Assembly: GCF_000373245.1 (NCBI RefSeq) | Contig: NZ_KB890755.1 | Location: forward strand, 47,762 to 111,761 | Length of the DNA stretch: 64,000 nucleotides | Direction of reading: 5' to 3' | Origin: Echinicola pacifica DSM 19836 | Lineage (GTDB): Bacteria; Bacteroidota; Bacteroidia; Cytophagales; Cyclobacteriaceae | Part shown: positions 18,594-27,113 of the stretch, in pieces | Layout: every line of letters starts with the position of its first letter | Numbering within the stretch: position 1 is the stretch's first letter | Position numbers and translations under genes: made by a program | Notes under the pieces: generated by a model | Database searches by the model: none | What the model was told of the DNA's origin: nothing | What the model saw: the letters and a program-made list of their open reading frames with translations, nothing else

Positions 18594-20048
18594 TCAGTCT
18601 CGAGTCCAGATATGACTATCGTCCAGTAATTTCTGATATTCAGATTCCAGAAGTTTTTTCATCCTTCGGAGGTCCTTGGTATTTTTTCCAGCTAGGTCAA
18701 TGGCCTCTTCTTTGTCGTTTTTCATATGGTACAATTCGAAATCCGTCAAGCTAGCCTGCCTTACCGAATCTTCATTGCCAGTATAAACATTTTGAATTTT
18801 AGGTAGGTAATCGTTGTCCATCTTTAGCCTGGCTAATATCTTCCAATCGCCATCACGCATGGCCACTACCTGGTCATTCAGAGCGTTATAGAAACTCCAT
18901 AACAAAGGCGTCTTCCGATCAAACTTCCCAGACTTCAACAGGGGTACGATCGACTCTCCATCTAATTCCCGATCTGGAAGCTCTGCTCCCGCCAGTTCGC
19001 AGAAAGTAGGCATAAAATCCAATGAGGAAACCACCGCATCGGAGTTTCCGGAATAGCCTTTCTGACCCATCCAATAGATAATTCCCGGCACCCTAAACCC
19101 AGCCTCATTGGTCCAGAGTTTCATCCCCTTTAGGTCTCCGGGAGAGCCATAAGATCGGGAGGCTTTGGGATAGCGGTCGAGTGTCTCAGGGCCATTATCA
19201 GAGGTAAAGATCACCAGGGTATTTTCACCATAATTTTTCTCTATATATTCCATCAGTCTTCCCACCGCAAGGTCCACATTGGCCACATTGGCAAAGTACT
19301 CTGCCTGCTTCAGGTTTTCCGCCATGGGTAAGTATTTATCGACCAGGTCTTGTGGAGAAGCCACGGGCTCATGGGGTTCATGGAAGGCAATCTGCAGGTA
19401 AAACGGCTGGTCTTTTTCTTTGGTTTCCAGCCACGAAACGGCCTCATCCACCACAATCTGGCAGCTGTACCCTTCGATCTCTCCAAGATTCTCCCCATTT
19501 CTGACAAAATTATTAGGGTTTTCGTGACTTGGCGCCGCATTATTGTGCGTGGCAAACCAATGATCAAAACCGAAATGATCGGGAGTCGGCTGCTCCTCGG
19601 AGTTAAACAGTGAGCTGCAATGCCATTTACCCGAAAGGCAGGTGGCATATCCCACGGACTTCAGCCTCGAAGAGATGGTCTCCTCATGGGCCTGGAGGTG
19701 AACCATATCCCTATTATCAGGGCGTTGTTTTTGTCCCCCAATAATAAAGTCGTAAACCCCAGCTCTATTTGGGCTACGCCCCGTATATAATCCCACCCGG
19801 GAGGGAGAGCATACCGGAGCTGCAGAATAAAAATTCGAAAATTTCATACCTTGAGAGGCCATCTTATCCAAGTTGGGGGTCTCAATCACCGGATGACCAT
19901 AAGAGGACAAATCCCCATATCCAAGATCATCGCATAAGATAACCACGATATTTGGCTGGCCTGAGACCTTTTTCTTTTCATGAAATGAAAATAGACTTAC
20001 CGTCACTAAAATAAGGAGGAGGGAAATTGACTTATACATTTTTTTCAT
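18594..20048 (-). CDS. S1-family sulfatase
   Basis: Secreted sulfatase with metal motif CDDLGYGD, formylglycine site CSPSRVGLYTGR (Cys about residue 80 from this start), SGKWHCS and TSDNGPET. The start at 20048 is chosen because its ATG overlaps the TGA of the preceding sulfatase in an ATGA arrangement (20045-20048) and gives a compact signal peptide (MKKMYKSISLLLILVTVSLF). An ATG at 20060 would add four residues. The overlap indicates translational coupling. The active-site region differs from its neighbours (VGLYTGRSPNRAG), so a different sulfate position or sugar is likely. Confidence 0.93.
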   Translation of the reverse strand: MKKMYKSISLLLILVTVSLFSFHEKKKVSGQPNIVVILCDDLGYGDLSSYGHPVIETPNLDKMASQGMKFSNFYSAAPVCSPSRVGLYTGRSPNRAGVYDFIIGGQKQRPDNRDMVHLQAHEETISSRLKSVGYATCLSGKWHCSSLFNSEEQPTPDHFGFDHWFATHNNAAPSHENPNNFVRNGENLGEIEGYSCQIVVDEAVSWLETKEKDQPFYLQIAFHEPHEPVASPQDLVDKYLPMAENLKQAEYFANVANVDLAVGRLMEYIEKNYGENTLVIFTSDNGPETLDRYPKASRSYGSPGDLKGMKLWTNEAGFRVPGIIYWMGQKGYSGNSDAVVSSLDFMPTFCELAGAELPDRELDGESIVPLLKSGKFDRKTPLLWSFYNALNDQVVAMRDGDWKILARLKMDNDYLPKIQNVYTGNEDSVRQASLTDFELYHMKNDKEEAIDLAGKNTKDLRRMKKLLESEYQKLLDDSHIWTRD

Positions 20049-21511
20049 TCTTGATTCCAAAGTTTATAGGGGTCATCATGCTTTTGCATTTGATCGAGCA
20101 GCAAGGCTTCCATTTCTTCCAGCTTCGCTTCATACTCAGGCAGGCCTGCCAGGTTCGTCTCCATCTTTCCAGTCATTTGGTGCTCAGGAAGGTATTCATG
20201 AGGGTTTTCGGCTAGATTGAAGAGTTGTGTTTCTCTCACCTCTCCATCCATCACATCGTATTTGATGAGTTTCCAATCTCCTTTTCGCACCGTCCTCATT
20301 CCCGGCTTGGTACCACCGCAATACACTCCATACTGTACCTCTCTGATCGTTTGCTTTTCACCGGTGAGCAGAGGCTTGAAGCTTTTCCCTTCCACTGTTT
20401 CAGGAATCTCTATTCCCGCCAGATCACATAGTGTAGGCAGGACATCCAATAAGTAAATATTACCTTCTACACGCTGTCCCGCTTTGATGCCGGGACCTTG
20501 CACGATGAAGGGAACCCGCCAGGTATGCTCATAGAGATTTTGCTTTCCCATCAGCCCATGACGGCCTATGGACATGCCATGGTCGGAGGTATAAATAATA
20601 TAGGTATTGTCCAGCTCACCCATGTCTTTAAGCTTTTGCAGCACCTTGCCCAGCTGGATATCAATATTCTCAGAGCAGGCATATTCACGGCCTAACTCAT
20701 TTCGTACGGTTTGCTCATCCCTATTTTTCCATACCCCACTGACACGCTCTTCATCTCTGAGCTGTGGATGTCCATGAAAGAAAGGATGCTCTATCAGGTA
20801 ATTTTCCTGAAGCGGGGGTTGTTTAGGGTTGGCAGGTGGAAGGCTATTTTCATCCTTATGATTTACCGCACCGTATTTCTCCAATAGTTCCGGCGTGCCG
20901 TCCCGAGTATCATGAGGATGGGAAAAACCAAAATAGATCAAAAATGGATCTTCCTCTTTGGTGGCCTCACGGTCACCTAAATAATCCAACACCTGCTCCG
21001 CATGCCATGCGCTGCCTGTATCATCAGTGCCTCCCCGCTTGGTGGCATCTTTGACCACTGAAAACAGCCTATTGGCTCCGGGGTACGAATTTCCTGCTTT
21101 ACAGGTTCTCATCGTTTGGTATCCGGCCCTGTTAAACACCGCCGGCAGGCTCTGCTCATCCAGGGGATGGGGGTCGGTTTGTTTCTGAAACTGAGCACTT
21201 GGAGGAAGATGCCATAGCGTCCTTCCTGTCATGATCATATGTCTGGAGGGCGTGCACACCGCTCCATTCATGGAGCCCATATGACGGGCACTTTCGAAGA
21301 CCATACCTGAGGAGGCCAGCTTACTTATATTCGGAGTTTCCAGGATGGACTTGGCATCATATACCTGCAAGTCAAATGGCGACTGATCGTCCACCAGCAC
21401 AAATAAGAAATTTGGACGTTTGGCTTCTTCTTTGCTCTCGCAAGAAGATATCATCCCCCCGACAAGGATCGCGAATATAAACCTTAATACTCTATGGTCT
21501 TTGATCTTCAT
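20045..21511 (-). CDS. S1-family sulfatase lipoprotein
   Basis: A 488-residue sulfatase with a lipoprotein signal (LVGGMISSC, Cys24). Metal ligands lie in LVDDQSPFD and the formylglycine Cys86 in CTPSRHMIMTGR. Later YTSDHGMSIGRHG is intact. The ARHMGSMNGAVC stretch before the active site sets it apart from the other sulfatases here. The lipid anchor suggests action at the cell envelope on oligosaccharides. It follows the lyase at 21519 by 7 bases and is coupled to the next sulfatase by the ATGA overlap, so it belongs to the operon starting at 24224. Confidence 0.93.
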   Translation of the reverse strand: MKIKDHRVLRFIFAILVGGMISSCESKEEAKRPNFLFVLVDDQSPFDLQVYDAKSILETPNISKLASSGMVFESARHMGSMNGAVCTPSRHMIMTGRTLWHLPPSAQFQKQTDPHPLDEQSLPAVFNRAGYQTMRTCKAGNSYPGANRLFSVVKDATKRGGTDDTGSAWHAEQVLDYLGDREATKEEDPFLIYFGFSHPHDTRDGTPELLEKYGAVNHKDENSLPPANPKQPPLQENYLIEHPFFHGHPQLRDEERVSGVWKNRDEQTVRNELGREYACSENIDIQLGKVLQKLKDMGELDNTYIIYTSDHGMSIGRHGLMGKQNLYEHTWRVPFIVQGPGIKAGQRVEGNIYLLDVLPTLCDLAGIEIPETVEGKSFKPLLTGEKQTIREVQYGVYCGGTKPGMRTVRKGDWKLIKYDVMDGEVRETQLFNLAENPHEYLPEHQMTGKMETNLAGLPEYEAKLEEMEALLLDQMQKHDDPYKLWNQE

Positions 21512-21518
21512 TTTTAGG

Positions 21519-24224
21519 TTAATCTATAGTAATTTGAATATTATATCCAGCAGGATATTCCTTTTCACCTTGCTTGGGAAGGCTGATTTTTATGGGCTGA
21601 TCTGAGCTATAACTGTATTTACCCTCCTTATATCTTAGCTCAGCGCTCATCGGGCCTTCAAGACTTTCGATTTGATAACCATCGAACCTGATTTTCTTTC
21701 CTTTACCCAAATACAGGTATTCCAGACGTCCATTTTTTAAGGAAGCTATGCCGAATATGCCTTCAAAAGCACTGTCATGCTCCCCTTTATACTCCTGCTC
21801 ATCTGTGGCATTGAAGATATACTGCTCATTATCCTTGCTACTTACTTTTAAGCTCACAAAATGCTCGGAGGCTTGCAGCCTGGTGATTTCTTCTATGGAC
21901 TTTTCACCCTCCTCATACGATTCAAAAACAGCTACAAAAGGGCTTGTTGCCGCATTATTATCAGTTTGTCTAATCAACAATGCTGGGGTTTTCTCAGGGC
22001 TTTTATTTATTTGCTCCGGGCTGACATCTGGTCTCAGCGTGGTGGGTGGGGCATCCATCTGGAAAATCGTCCTGCCTTCCTGGCCCATCATCCACATATC
22101 CACATGGATCTTTGGCGAGCTGGTCGATAAGATCCAAGAGGACCTAAAATCCTCGCTATGCCTGACGCTTTTTACTTCCGAGAAATAAGAATAGGCCGGA
22201 TGAGGGGCATTGGGAATGGAGTCCTCCATCAGCGGCAAAGCTGTTCCATTGGTGGTAGTGAGCAGATGTTCATTCCCTAAACTATGATGTAAATAATCAT
22301 TTTCCTCCAGATCTGATCTAAATATATCAATATAATAACCAGAGCTTGGCGATGTCCTCACCATGGCGATCATCCTTCGCTTTTCATCTGCGCTAATATC
22401 AGCAAAGGAGAAATTTTCGGAAGTGGTCACCTCATTATAGAAGCCGTCTGCTGGCACGAAGGGATCCATCGCATTGATGGTGATTTCCCCCTTTTTATAT
22501 CCCTGAACAATGGTATTGCTTCCTACAACTCCTGTATAGTAGTTCATATCAGCAGACCAATAGGACTCGTATGCTGCTCCATCAGGAGCCAGTGCCCATC
22601 CATTGCCGTAGAACTGCCAGGCAAGCCCATTAGAGGAAAGGTGGCTTCCTTCCCGGCCTCCGTATAGGGTAAACATCATGCCGTCCTGATCATCATTACC
22701 ATTTTTCATAATCATATGCCTATGAAATGGCGAATAAGCAGCGCGATGATAGGGCAAGGTACTGTCCTTAGTGCTCAAGGGCTCGTTCAGCACGATCCCC
22801 CTCCAGCCGCCATTGGACCTCTGGTACTGACCGGCCTGGAAGCCTTTATTGAGCACGGCAGCGATCTTCTGGGCATTGATAGTGTCGCCTTCCCAGGTAT
22901 AATAAGTTAGTAAGCGCTCAAAAACCGCATAGTCCAGTGGGCCACCTCTCATATCTCCAAAGACCACCAAATTGCCCCTTGGATCCAACCATCCTAAATT
23001 AGCCATTGCCGCTTTTTGAAGGAGTGGATTATCCCCGATGGTATTTACCCCATTAGCATATAAGGGCATAGCCATCTCCAAAACCACCCCAATCATCGCA
23101 GAAGCATAGCCAGGCGACTCGGGCCATAAGCCGGTATGTTTGTCATAATTCTTGATGATTTCTGGAAGTGCATCGTGGTATTCCCTTGATATTTCGGTAT
23201 AATAAGGAATATAATACTCCCGTCCTTTGCCATCTTCATAATAGTCGTTGGTCTCCAATACCAGCATACTGCTAAGGATATGTCGGTAGCGGTTTACATT
23301 CCAATTGCCCTTACTACCTCCACGGACCAATCCTATTTCTATAAAACGCTTAAATACCTGGCCCGCAAGATCGGTAACATTCATATCAAGCTGCGCTAAA
23401 TGGTCAGCAGGGTTATCCATCATATAATCATGCAAAAAATCATAAGCTGTGGCGGCGGGATATTGGCGATCATCATGGATCACTTCGTAATCATAATAAC
23501 CCAAAATTCCTCCCGGCTCATATCCACCCGGGCCTTTGGAGGAGCGCTCAGGATCCAGTGGCGGCTGCATATAGTAGGTACCTATCAGCCAGGTCCAAAG
23601 GATATCAGCAGAAAATTTAGCGTAATTTTCGTCCTGGGTCATATAATAAACAAAGGAAGCCTTCTCCGCTAGTTCGAGGATCTCCTTATTATTATTTCGG
23701 ATCATATGTCCGCTTTCTTTATAAGGCACCAATATAGGTGTGCTATCTCCCGAGGATCTGCTGATTCCCCACATGTCCCCAGTCTCATTATAGGGTGTGC
23801 GCTCCTCCAGAGGGACATTTCGGAAGTCATTCCACCTTCGCATGCCTGGCAGCCGAACCGTCGGTACCGGCGCATTGCCTTCACCATAATCCCAATCCTG
23901 ATCCTTGATATAGCATTGCGTATAATGCTCACCCTCCTTCCAGTACATCGCCAGACGAGAAACGATCCAGTCCGGATCAGTCTGGTGTCTGCTGACATAG
24001 GGATCCACTTCTGCTAATAATGCCTCCCAGCTTTCCTCTGCCCATCCATTATTGCGGATTTTCTGCTCTAAGGCAGAACGGTCGTATTGAGCCCCAAATA
24101 ATACGGGATGGGAAGCCGTCTCCTGCCCGGAAGAAACCGACTGAGCCATGGAATCTCCTATCCCCAAGCTCAGGCAACTTAGCGCAAATACTACTCTTAT
24201 TAATCGATCAATATTGATTATCAT
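21519..24224 (-). CDS. Large heparinase II/III-like lyase, paralogue 2 of 3, with altered His motifs
   Basis: A 901-residue secreted protein with the paralogue block DPDWIVSRLAMYW and APVPTVRLPG. The signal peptide ends near SMAQS. The helical-domain motifs GNWNVNRYR and SPGY are present. In the beta-sandwich the equivalents of the conserved His motifs have changed: GSHLSSNGLAWQFYGNG (about 523-539) replaces NHxHANG, and GSNTIVQG (about 566-573) replaces AHNTVxVDG. It may be a lyase with changed chemistry or a non-catalytic paralogue. It is the first gene of an operon with four sulfatases and an esterase. A TAAA-N4-TTTA site lies 78 bases upstream. Confidence 0.82.
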   Translation of the reverse strand: MIINIDRLIRVVFALSCLSLGIGDSMAQSVSSGQETASHPVLFGAQYDRSALEQKIRNNGWAEESWEALLAEVDPYVSRHQTDPDWIVSRLAMYWKEGEHYTQCYIKDQDWDYGEGNAPVPTVRLPGMRRWNDFRNVPLEERTPYNETGDMWGISRSSGDSTPILVPYKESGHMIRNNNKEILELAEKASFVYYMTQDENYAKFSADILWTWLIGTYYMQPPLDPERSSKGPGGYEPGGILGYYDYEVIHDDRQYPAATAYDFLHDYMMDNPADHLAQLDMNVTDLAGQVFKRFIEIGLVRGGSKGNWNVNRYRHILSSMLVLETNDYYEDGKGREYYIPYYTEISREYHDALPEIIKNYDKHTGLWPESPGYASAMIGVVLEMAMPLYANGVNTIGDNPLLQKAAMANLGWLDPRGNLVVFGDMRGGPLDYAVFERLLTYYTWEGDTINAQKIAAVLNKGFQAGQYQRSNGGWRGIVLNEPLSTKDSTLPYHRAAYSPFHRHMIMKNGNDDQDGMMFTLYGGREGSHLSSNGLAWQFYGNGWALAPDGAAYESYWSADMNYYTGVVGSNTIVQGYKKGEITINAMDPFVPADGFYNEVTTSENFSFADISADEKRRMIAMVRTSPSSGYYIDIFRSDLEENDYLHHSLGNEHLLTTTNGTALPLMEDSIPNAPHPAYSYFSEVKSVRHSEDFRSSWILSTSSPKIHVDMWMMGQEGRTIFQMDAPPTTLRPDVSPEQINKSPEKTPALLIRQTDNNAATSPFVAVFESYEEGEKSIEEITRLQASEHFVSLKVSSKDNEQYIFNATDEQEYKGEHDSAFEGIFGIASLKNGRLEYLYLGKGKKIRFDGYQIESLEGPMSAELRYKEGKYSYSSDQPIKISLPKQGEKEYPAGYNIQITID

Positions 24225-24301
24225 TCTTATGCTTTTTTTTCAGTAAGAAAATCCATTACTAAAGGCTCAAAGGGTGGATTCCTTGCAAATCGAAATATGC
24301 C

Positions 24302-24313
24302 TAAAACCTTTTA
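24302..24313. promoter_or_regulatory. Candidate LacI-type operator TAAAACCTTTTA
   Basis: Same 12-mer as at 14348 and 33900, placed 78 bases upstream of the lyase start at 24224, in the 232-base gap after the MFS transporter gene. Confidence 0.55.
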
Positions 24314-24440
24314 AAAGAACTACTATATTTTTCTCCATAAAGCCTCAATTCTTTGCTTCTTTTGGAAGTCCATTCCTCCACCTGACCAGAAACCGCATGT
24401 TGGAGGGACAAATAATTATTCTTCCCTATAAAATCACTGC

Positions 24441-24455
24441 GCCTGGAGCCGAGGC
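24441..24455 (-). terminator. Short hairpin after MFS transporter stop
   Basis: GCCT and AGGC arms pair around a 7-base loop immediately after the TAG of the transporter gene. ATAAAAT/ATTTTAT flanks can extend the stem. A short T-rich stretch follows on the minus strand. Weak evidence. Confidence 0.3.
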
Positions 24456-24456
24456 A

Positions 24457-25782
24457 CTATTTTATCAATTGCTTCTGCAGGTCCTCCAGGGATTTACCCT
24501 TGGTCTCTGGCAGGAATCTAACCGCAAACCACAGGTGTAAAACCATTGCCACAAAGAAGAAACCGAATGCTATAGCACCTCCATTGGCCAGCTCAGCCAC
24601 CATAGGGAAGGTCCAGGTCATCACCGCTGCCCAAAACCAATGGACAAAAGTGCCAAATGCCTGCCCACTTGCCCGTACTGAATTGGGGAATATCTCTGAA
24701 ATAAATACCCAGATCACTGCCCCCTGCGAGAAGGCAAAACTGGCAATGAATCCCATCAAATAAATTAAAACTCCATAGCCGGAGAAATTCTGTATATGAA
24801 AGGACCAGGCGGTAAGGCCGAGACTGATGATCATCCCTACAGATCCGATAATCAACAGCTTCTTACGACCTATCTTATCAATTACCGTCATTGCCAATAC
24901 CGTGAAGATCATATTGGTAAGTCCTATGGCTATGGCTTGCAGCAAGGCGGAATCTTCTCCGATCCCCGTCATTCCAAAAATCCGTGGGGCATAATACATG
25001 ATGGCATTGATCCCTGAAAACTGGTTGAATGTGGCCAGCATAAAGGCGAGAAGTAATGGATAACGGTATTTTCTACTGAAAAGCTTCACGCTTCCTGCAT
25101 GCTCTCCATCCATTAGCGAAGCCTTGATCTCTGTCAGGGTATTGCGAGGATCTAAGGTCCCCAGTTTCTGCAATACATTCAGCGCCATCTCATCCCTGCC
25201 CACCTTGACCAGCCATCGTGGACTCTGAGGAATGGTAAATAATAATAGTAAAAACAATACTGCCGGCACGGCTTCCACGCCCAGCATCCATCGCCAGGCC
25301 TGATCATCGATCAGATTATTGATTATATAATTTGAAAAGAAGGCCAGTAAAATTCCGAAAACGATATTGAACTGAAACAGCCCCACCAATCTACCTCGAT
25401 ACTGGGCGGGGGCAATCTCGGAAATATACATGGGGCCCAATACGGAGGAAGCTCCTACGCCTAGTCCACCAAGAAAACGGTAAAACAAGAAACCTTCCCA
25501 AGACACGGTAAGCGCACATCCCAAAGCAGAAACCGCATAAAATACCGCAAGCACTACCAAGGTATTGCGCCTTCCAAAGGCCTCACCGGGCTTGGCGGCA
25601 AACATGGCACCAAAGATAGTCCCGATCAGCGCAATGGCATTGGTGAAGCCATGGGCAAAACCCTGCAAGCCAAATACCTCCTTGATGGACTGCTCCGCAC
25701 CGGAGATTACGGCGGTGTCAAACCCAAATAGCAAGCCCCCCAAAGAAGCTACTATAGCTCCCAAAAATAATTTCTTAGTCAT
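24457..25782 (-). CDS. MFS sugar porter (inner-membrane monosaccharide transporter)
   Basis: A 441-residue, strongly hydrophobic protein with about 12 predicted membrane segments. Sugar-porter signatures are present: FGFDTAVISG in segment 1, a GRRNT-type loop after segment 2, IPQSPRWLV before the central loop, and the C-terminal PETKGKSLEDL. Probably a proton symporter for a monosaccharide released by the secreted enzymes, such as a hexose, xylose-like sugar or uronate; the substrate cannot be read by eye. It lies 50 bases after the GH88 gene, which links uptake to the end step of oligosaccharide cleavage. A 232-base gap with an operator-like site follows. Confidence 0.92.
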   Translation of the reverse strand: MTKKLFLGAIVASLGGLLFGFDTAVISGAEQSIKEVFGLQGFAHGFTNAIALIGTIFGAMFAAKPGEAFGRRNTLVVLAVFYAVSALGCALTVSWEGFLFYRFLGGLGVGASSVLGPMYISEIAPAQYRGRLVGLFQFNIVFGILLAFFSNYIINNLIDDQAWRWMLGVEAVPAVLFLLLLFTIPQSPRWLVKVGRDEMALNVLQKLGTLDPRNTLTEIKASLMDGEHAGSVKLFSRKYRYPLLLAFMLATFNQFSGINAIMYYAPRIFGMTGIGEDSALLQAIAIGLTNMIFTVLAMTVIDKIGRKKLLIIGSVGMIISLGLTAWSFHIQNFSGYGVLIYLMGFIASFAFSQGAVIWVFISEIFPNSVRASGQAFGTFVHWFWAAVMTWTFPMVAELANGGAIAFGFFFVAMVLHLWFAVRFLPETKGKSLEDLQKQLIK

Positions 25783-25832
25783 TTAGGTATCCGTTTATGA
25801 TTCATCATTCATTAAAATATCAGGCGTATTAA

Positions 25833-27077
25833 TCAGCTCTTTTTGGCCTGAGCCTCTTTATATTTCTTTAGCCTGATTAAGGCTTCTACATAGTAATAGT
25901 CCGCATAATTGATGGAGGCATCGATTTCGGATCCTCCGGGATGATGACCCGTCGAATGCAGTAAGAAAGCTGAATTTTGGTCCCTACTTTGATAGCGCTC
26001 AGAGGACAATTCCACGATCATTTTTTCGGCCAGTTCCATATACTTGGCTCCCTTTTCGCCGCCCACCATGGGACCCAGCTCCAATAAAGCGGAGGCCGTC
26101 ACTGCCGCAGCAGAAGCATCTCTGGGTGCATCAGGGATATCAGGCGCTGAGAAATCCCAGTAAGGAATCAGATCTTCCGGCAATTGGTCCAAGTACACAT
26201 CGGTAACTTTCTGTGCAAAATCCAGGAATTTGGCATCTTTCGATTCTCTATATACCAGGGTATAGCCATAGATCGCCCAGGATTGGCCCCGCGCCCACAT
26301 CGTGGAATCGGCATAACCCTGATGCGTCACCCCCTTGATCTTCTCCCCACTTTCACGATCATATACCACCACATGATAGGAAGAATAATCCTCCCGGAAA
26401 TGATGCTCCATCGTGGTCTCGGCATGGTCGATGGCTATGGAATCAAAACGCTCCTCTCCCCCATTATCAGCACTCCACATCAGAAGCTCCAGGTTCATCA
26501 TATTGTCCATGATGGTATTATGCTGAGGCCATTCCATATTGGGCACATCCCGGGGCCAACTCAGGATAGTACCCACATTGGGATTATACAAGGTGGTAAG
26601 CTGGTCTGCCGCATCTAGGATCACCTGCTTGTACTCCGGATTACCGGTCAGTCGATAGCCATTGCCAAAGCTGCAAAATATCTGAAACCCAATATCATGA
26701 TCCAGCGGTGCCTGCAGTGATAGAGGCGTCAAAAAACGGGTGTATTTATCTGCCGCCTCTTTCCATTGCTCAGTTTGGGCATATTCGTATAAGTACCATA
26801 GCGTCCCCGGCCAAAATCCACTGGTCCAGTCTTCCACCGGCACATAGCGCCAGGCCGTTTCGCCCTTTTTGATCGTACGAGGAAAAACCGAGTCTTCAGG
26901 GATCATTTGCAGGGTTTTCTCCGCCTGTGCCAGACAGTAGTCCAGCTGATCATCCACCTTAAACTCTTCCTGACTTAGCTCCTCCTGCTCATTATTTTGC
27001 TTTGGACCCTCACATGCTCCAAACATCATAATCATGGAGAGCAGTGATAATGCTATTTTCCTATTTTCTAATATCAT
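25833..27077 (-). CDS. GH88 unsaturated glucuronyl hydrolase, lipoprotein
   Basis: Hydrolyses the unsaturated uronic acid left at the non-reducing end by polysaccharide lyases. Both GH88 catalytic Asp motifs are visible: DHDIGF and NTIMDNMMN, about 63 residues apart, as in the Bacillus enzyme family. HQGYADSTMWARGQSW is also typical. The start at 27077 gives a clean lipoprotein signal (MILENRKIALSLLSMIMMFG then AC). An in-frame ATG at 27110 would prepend an acidic stretch but lies only 3 bases from the upstream stop. The gene follows a lyase at 27114, consistent with sequential action. A second GH88 gene lies at 55209. Confidence 0.94.
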   Translation of the reverse strand: MILENRKIALSLLSMIMMFGACEGPKQNNEQEELSQEEFKVDDQLDYCLAQAEKTLQMIPEDSVFPRTIKKGETAWRYVPVEDWTSGFWPGTLWYLYEYAQTEQWKEAADKYTRFLTPLSLQAPLDHDIGFQIFCSFGNGYRLTGNPEYKQVILDAADQLTTLYNPNVGTILSWPRDVPNMEWPQHNTIMDNMMNLELLMWSADNGGEERFDSIAIDHAETTMEHHFREDYSSYHVVVYDRESGEKIKGVTHQGYADSTMWARGQSWAIYGYTLVYRESKDAKFLDFAQKVTDVYLDQLPEDLIPYWDFSAPDIPDAPRDASAAAVTASALLELGPMVGGEKGAKYMELAEKMIVELSSERYQSRDQNSAFLLHSTGHHPGGSEIDASINYADYYYVEALIRLKKYKEAQAKKS

Positions 27078-27113
27078 ATTTAGTATCGTTTCATCGTTAT
27101 TGTCCTTCATTTG

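Noticed and set aside
17173-25793. AACCTAAA-like sequence just upstream of several start codons (17172, 21511, 25782)
   Set aside because: In two cases it arises from the upstream TAA stop codon followed by CC and an A-rich leader. The number is too small to call a motif.
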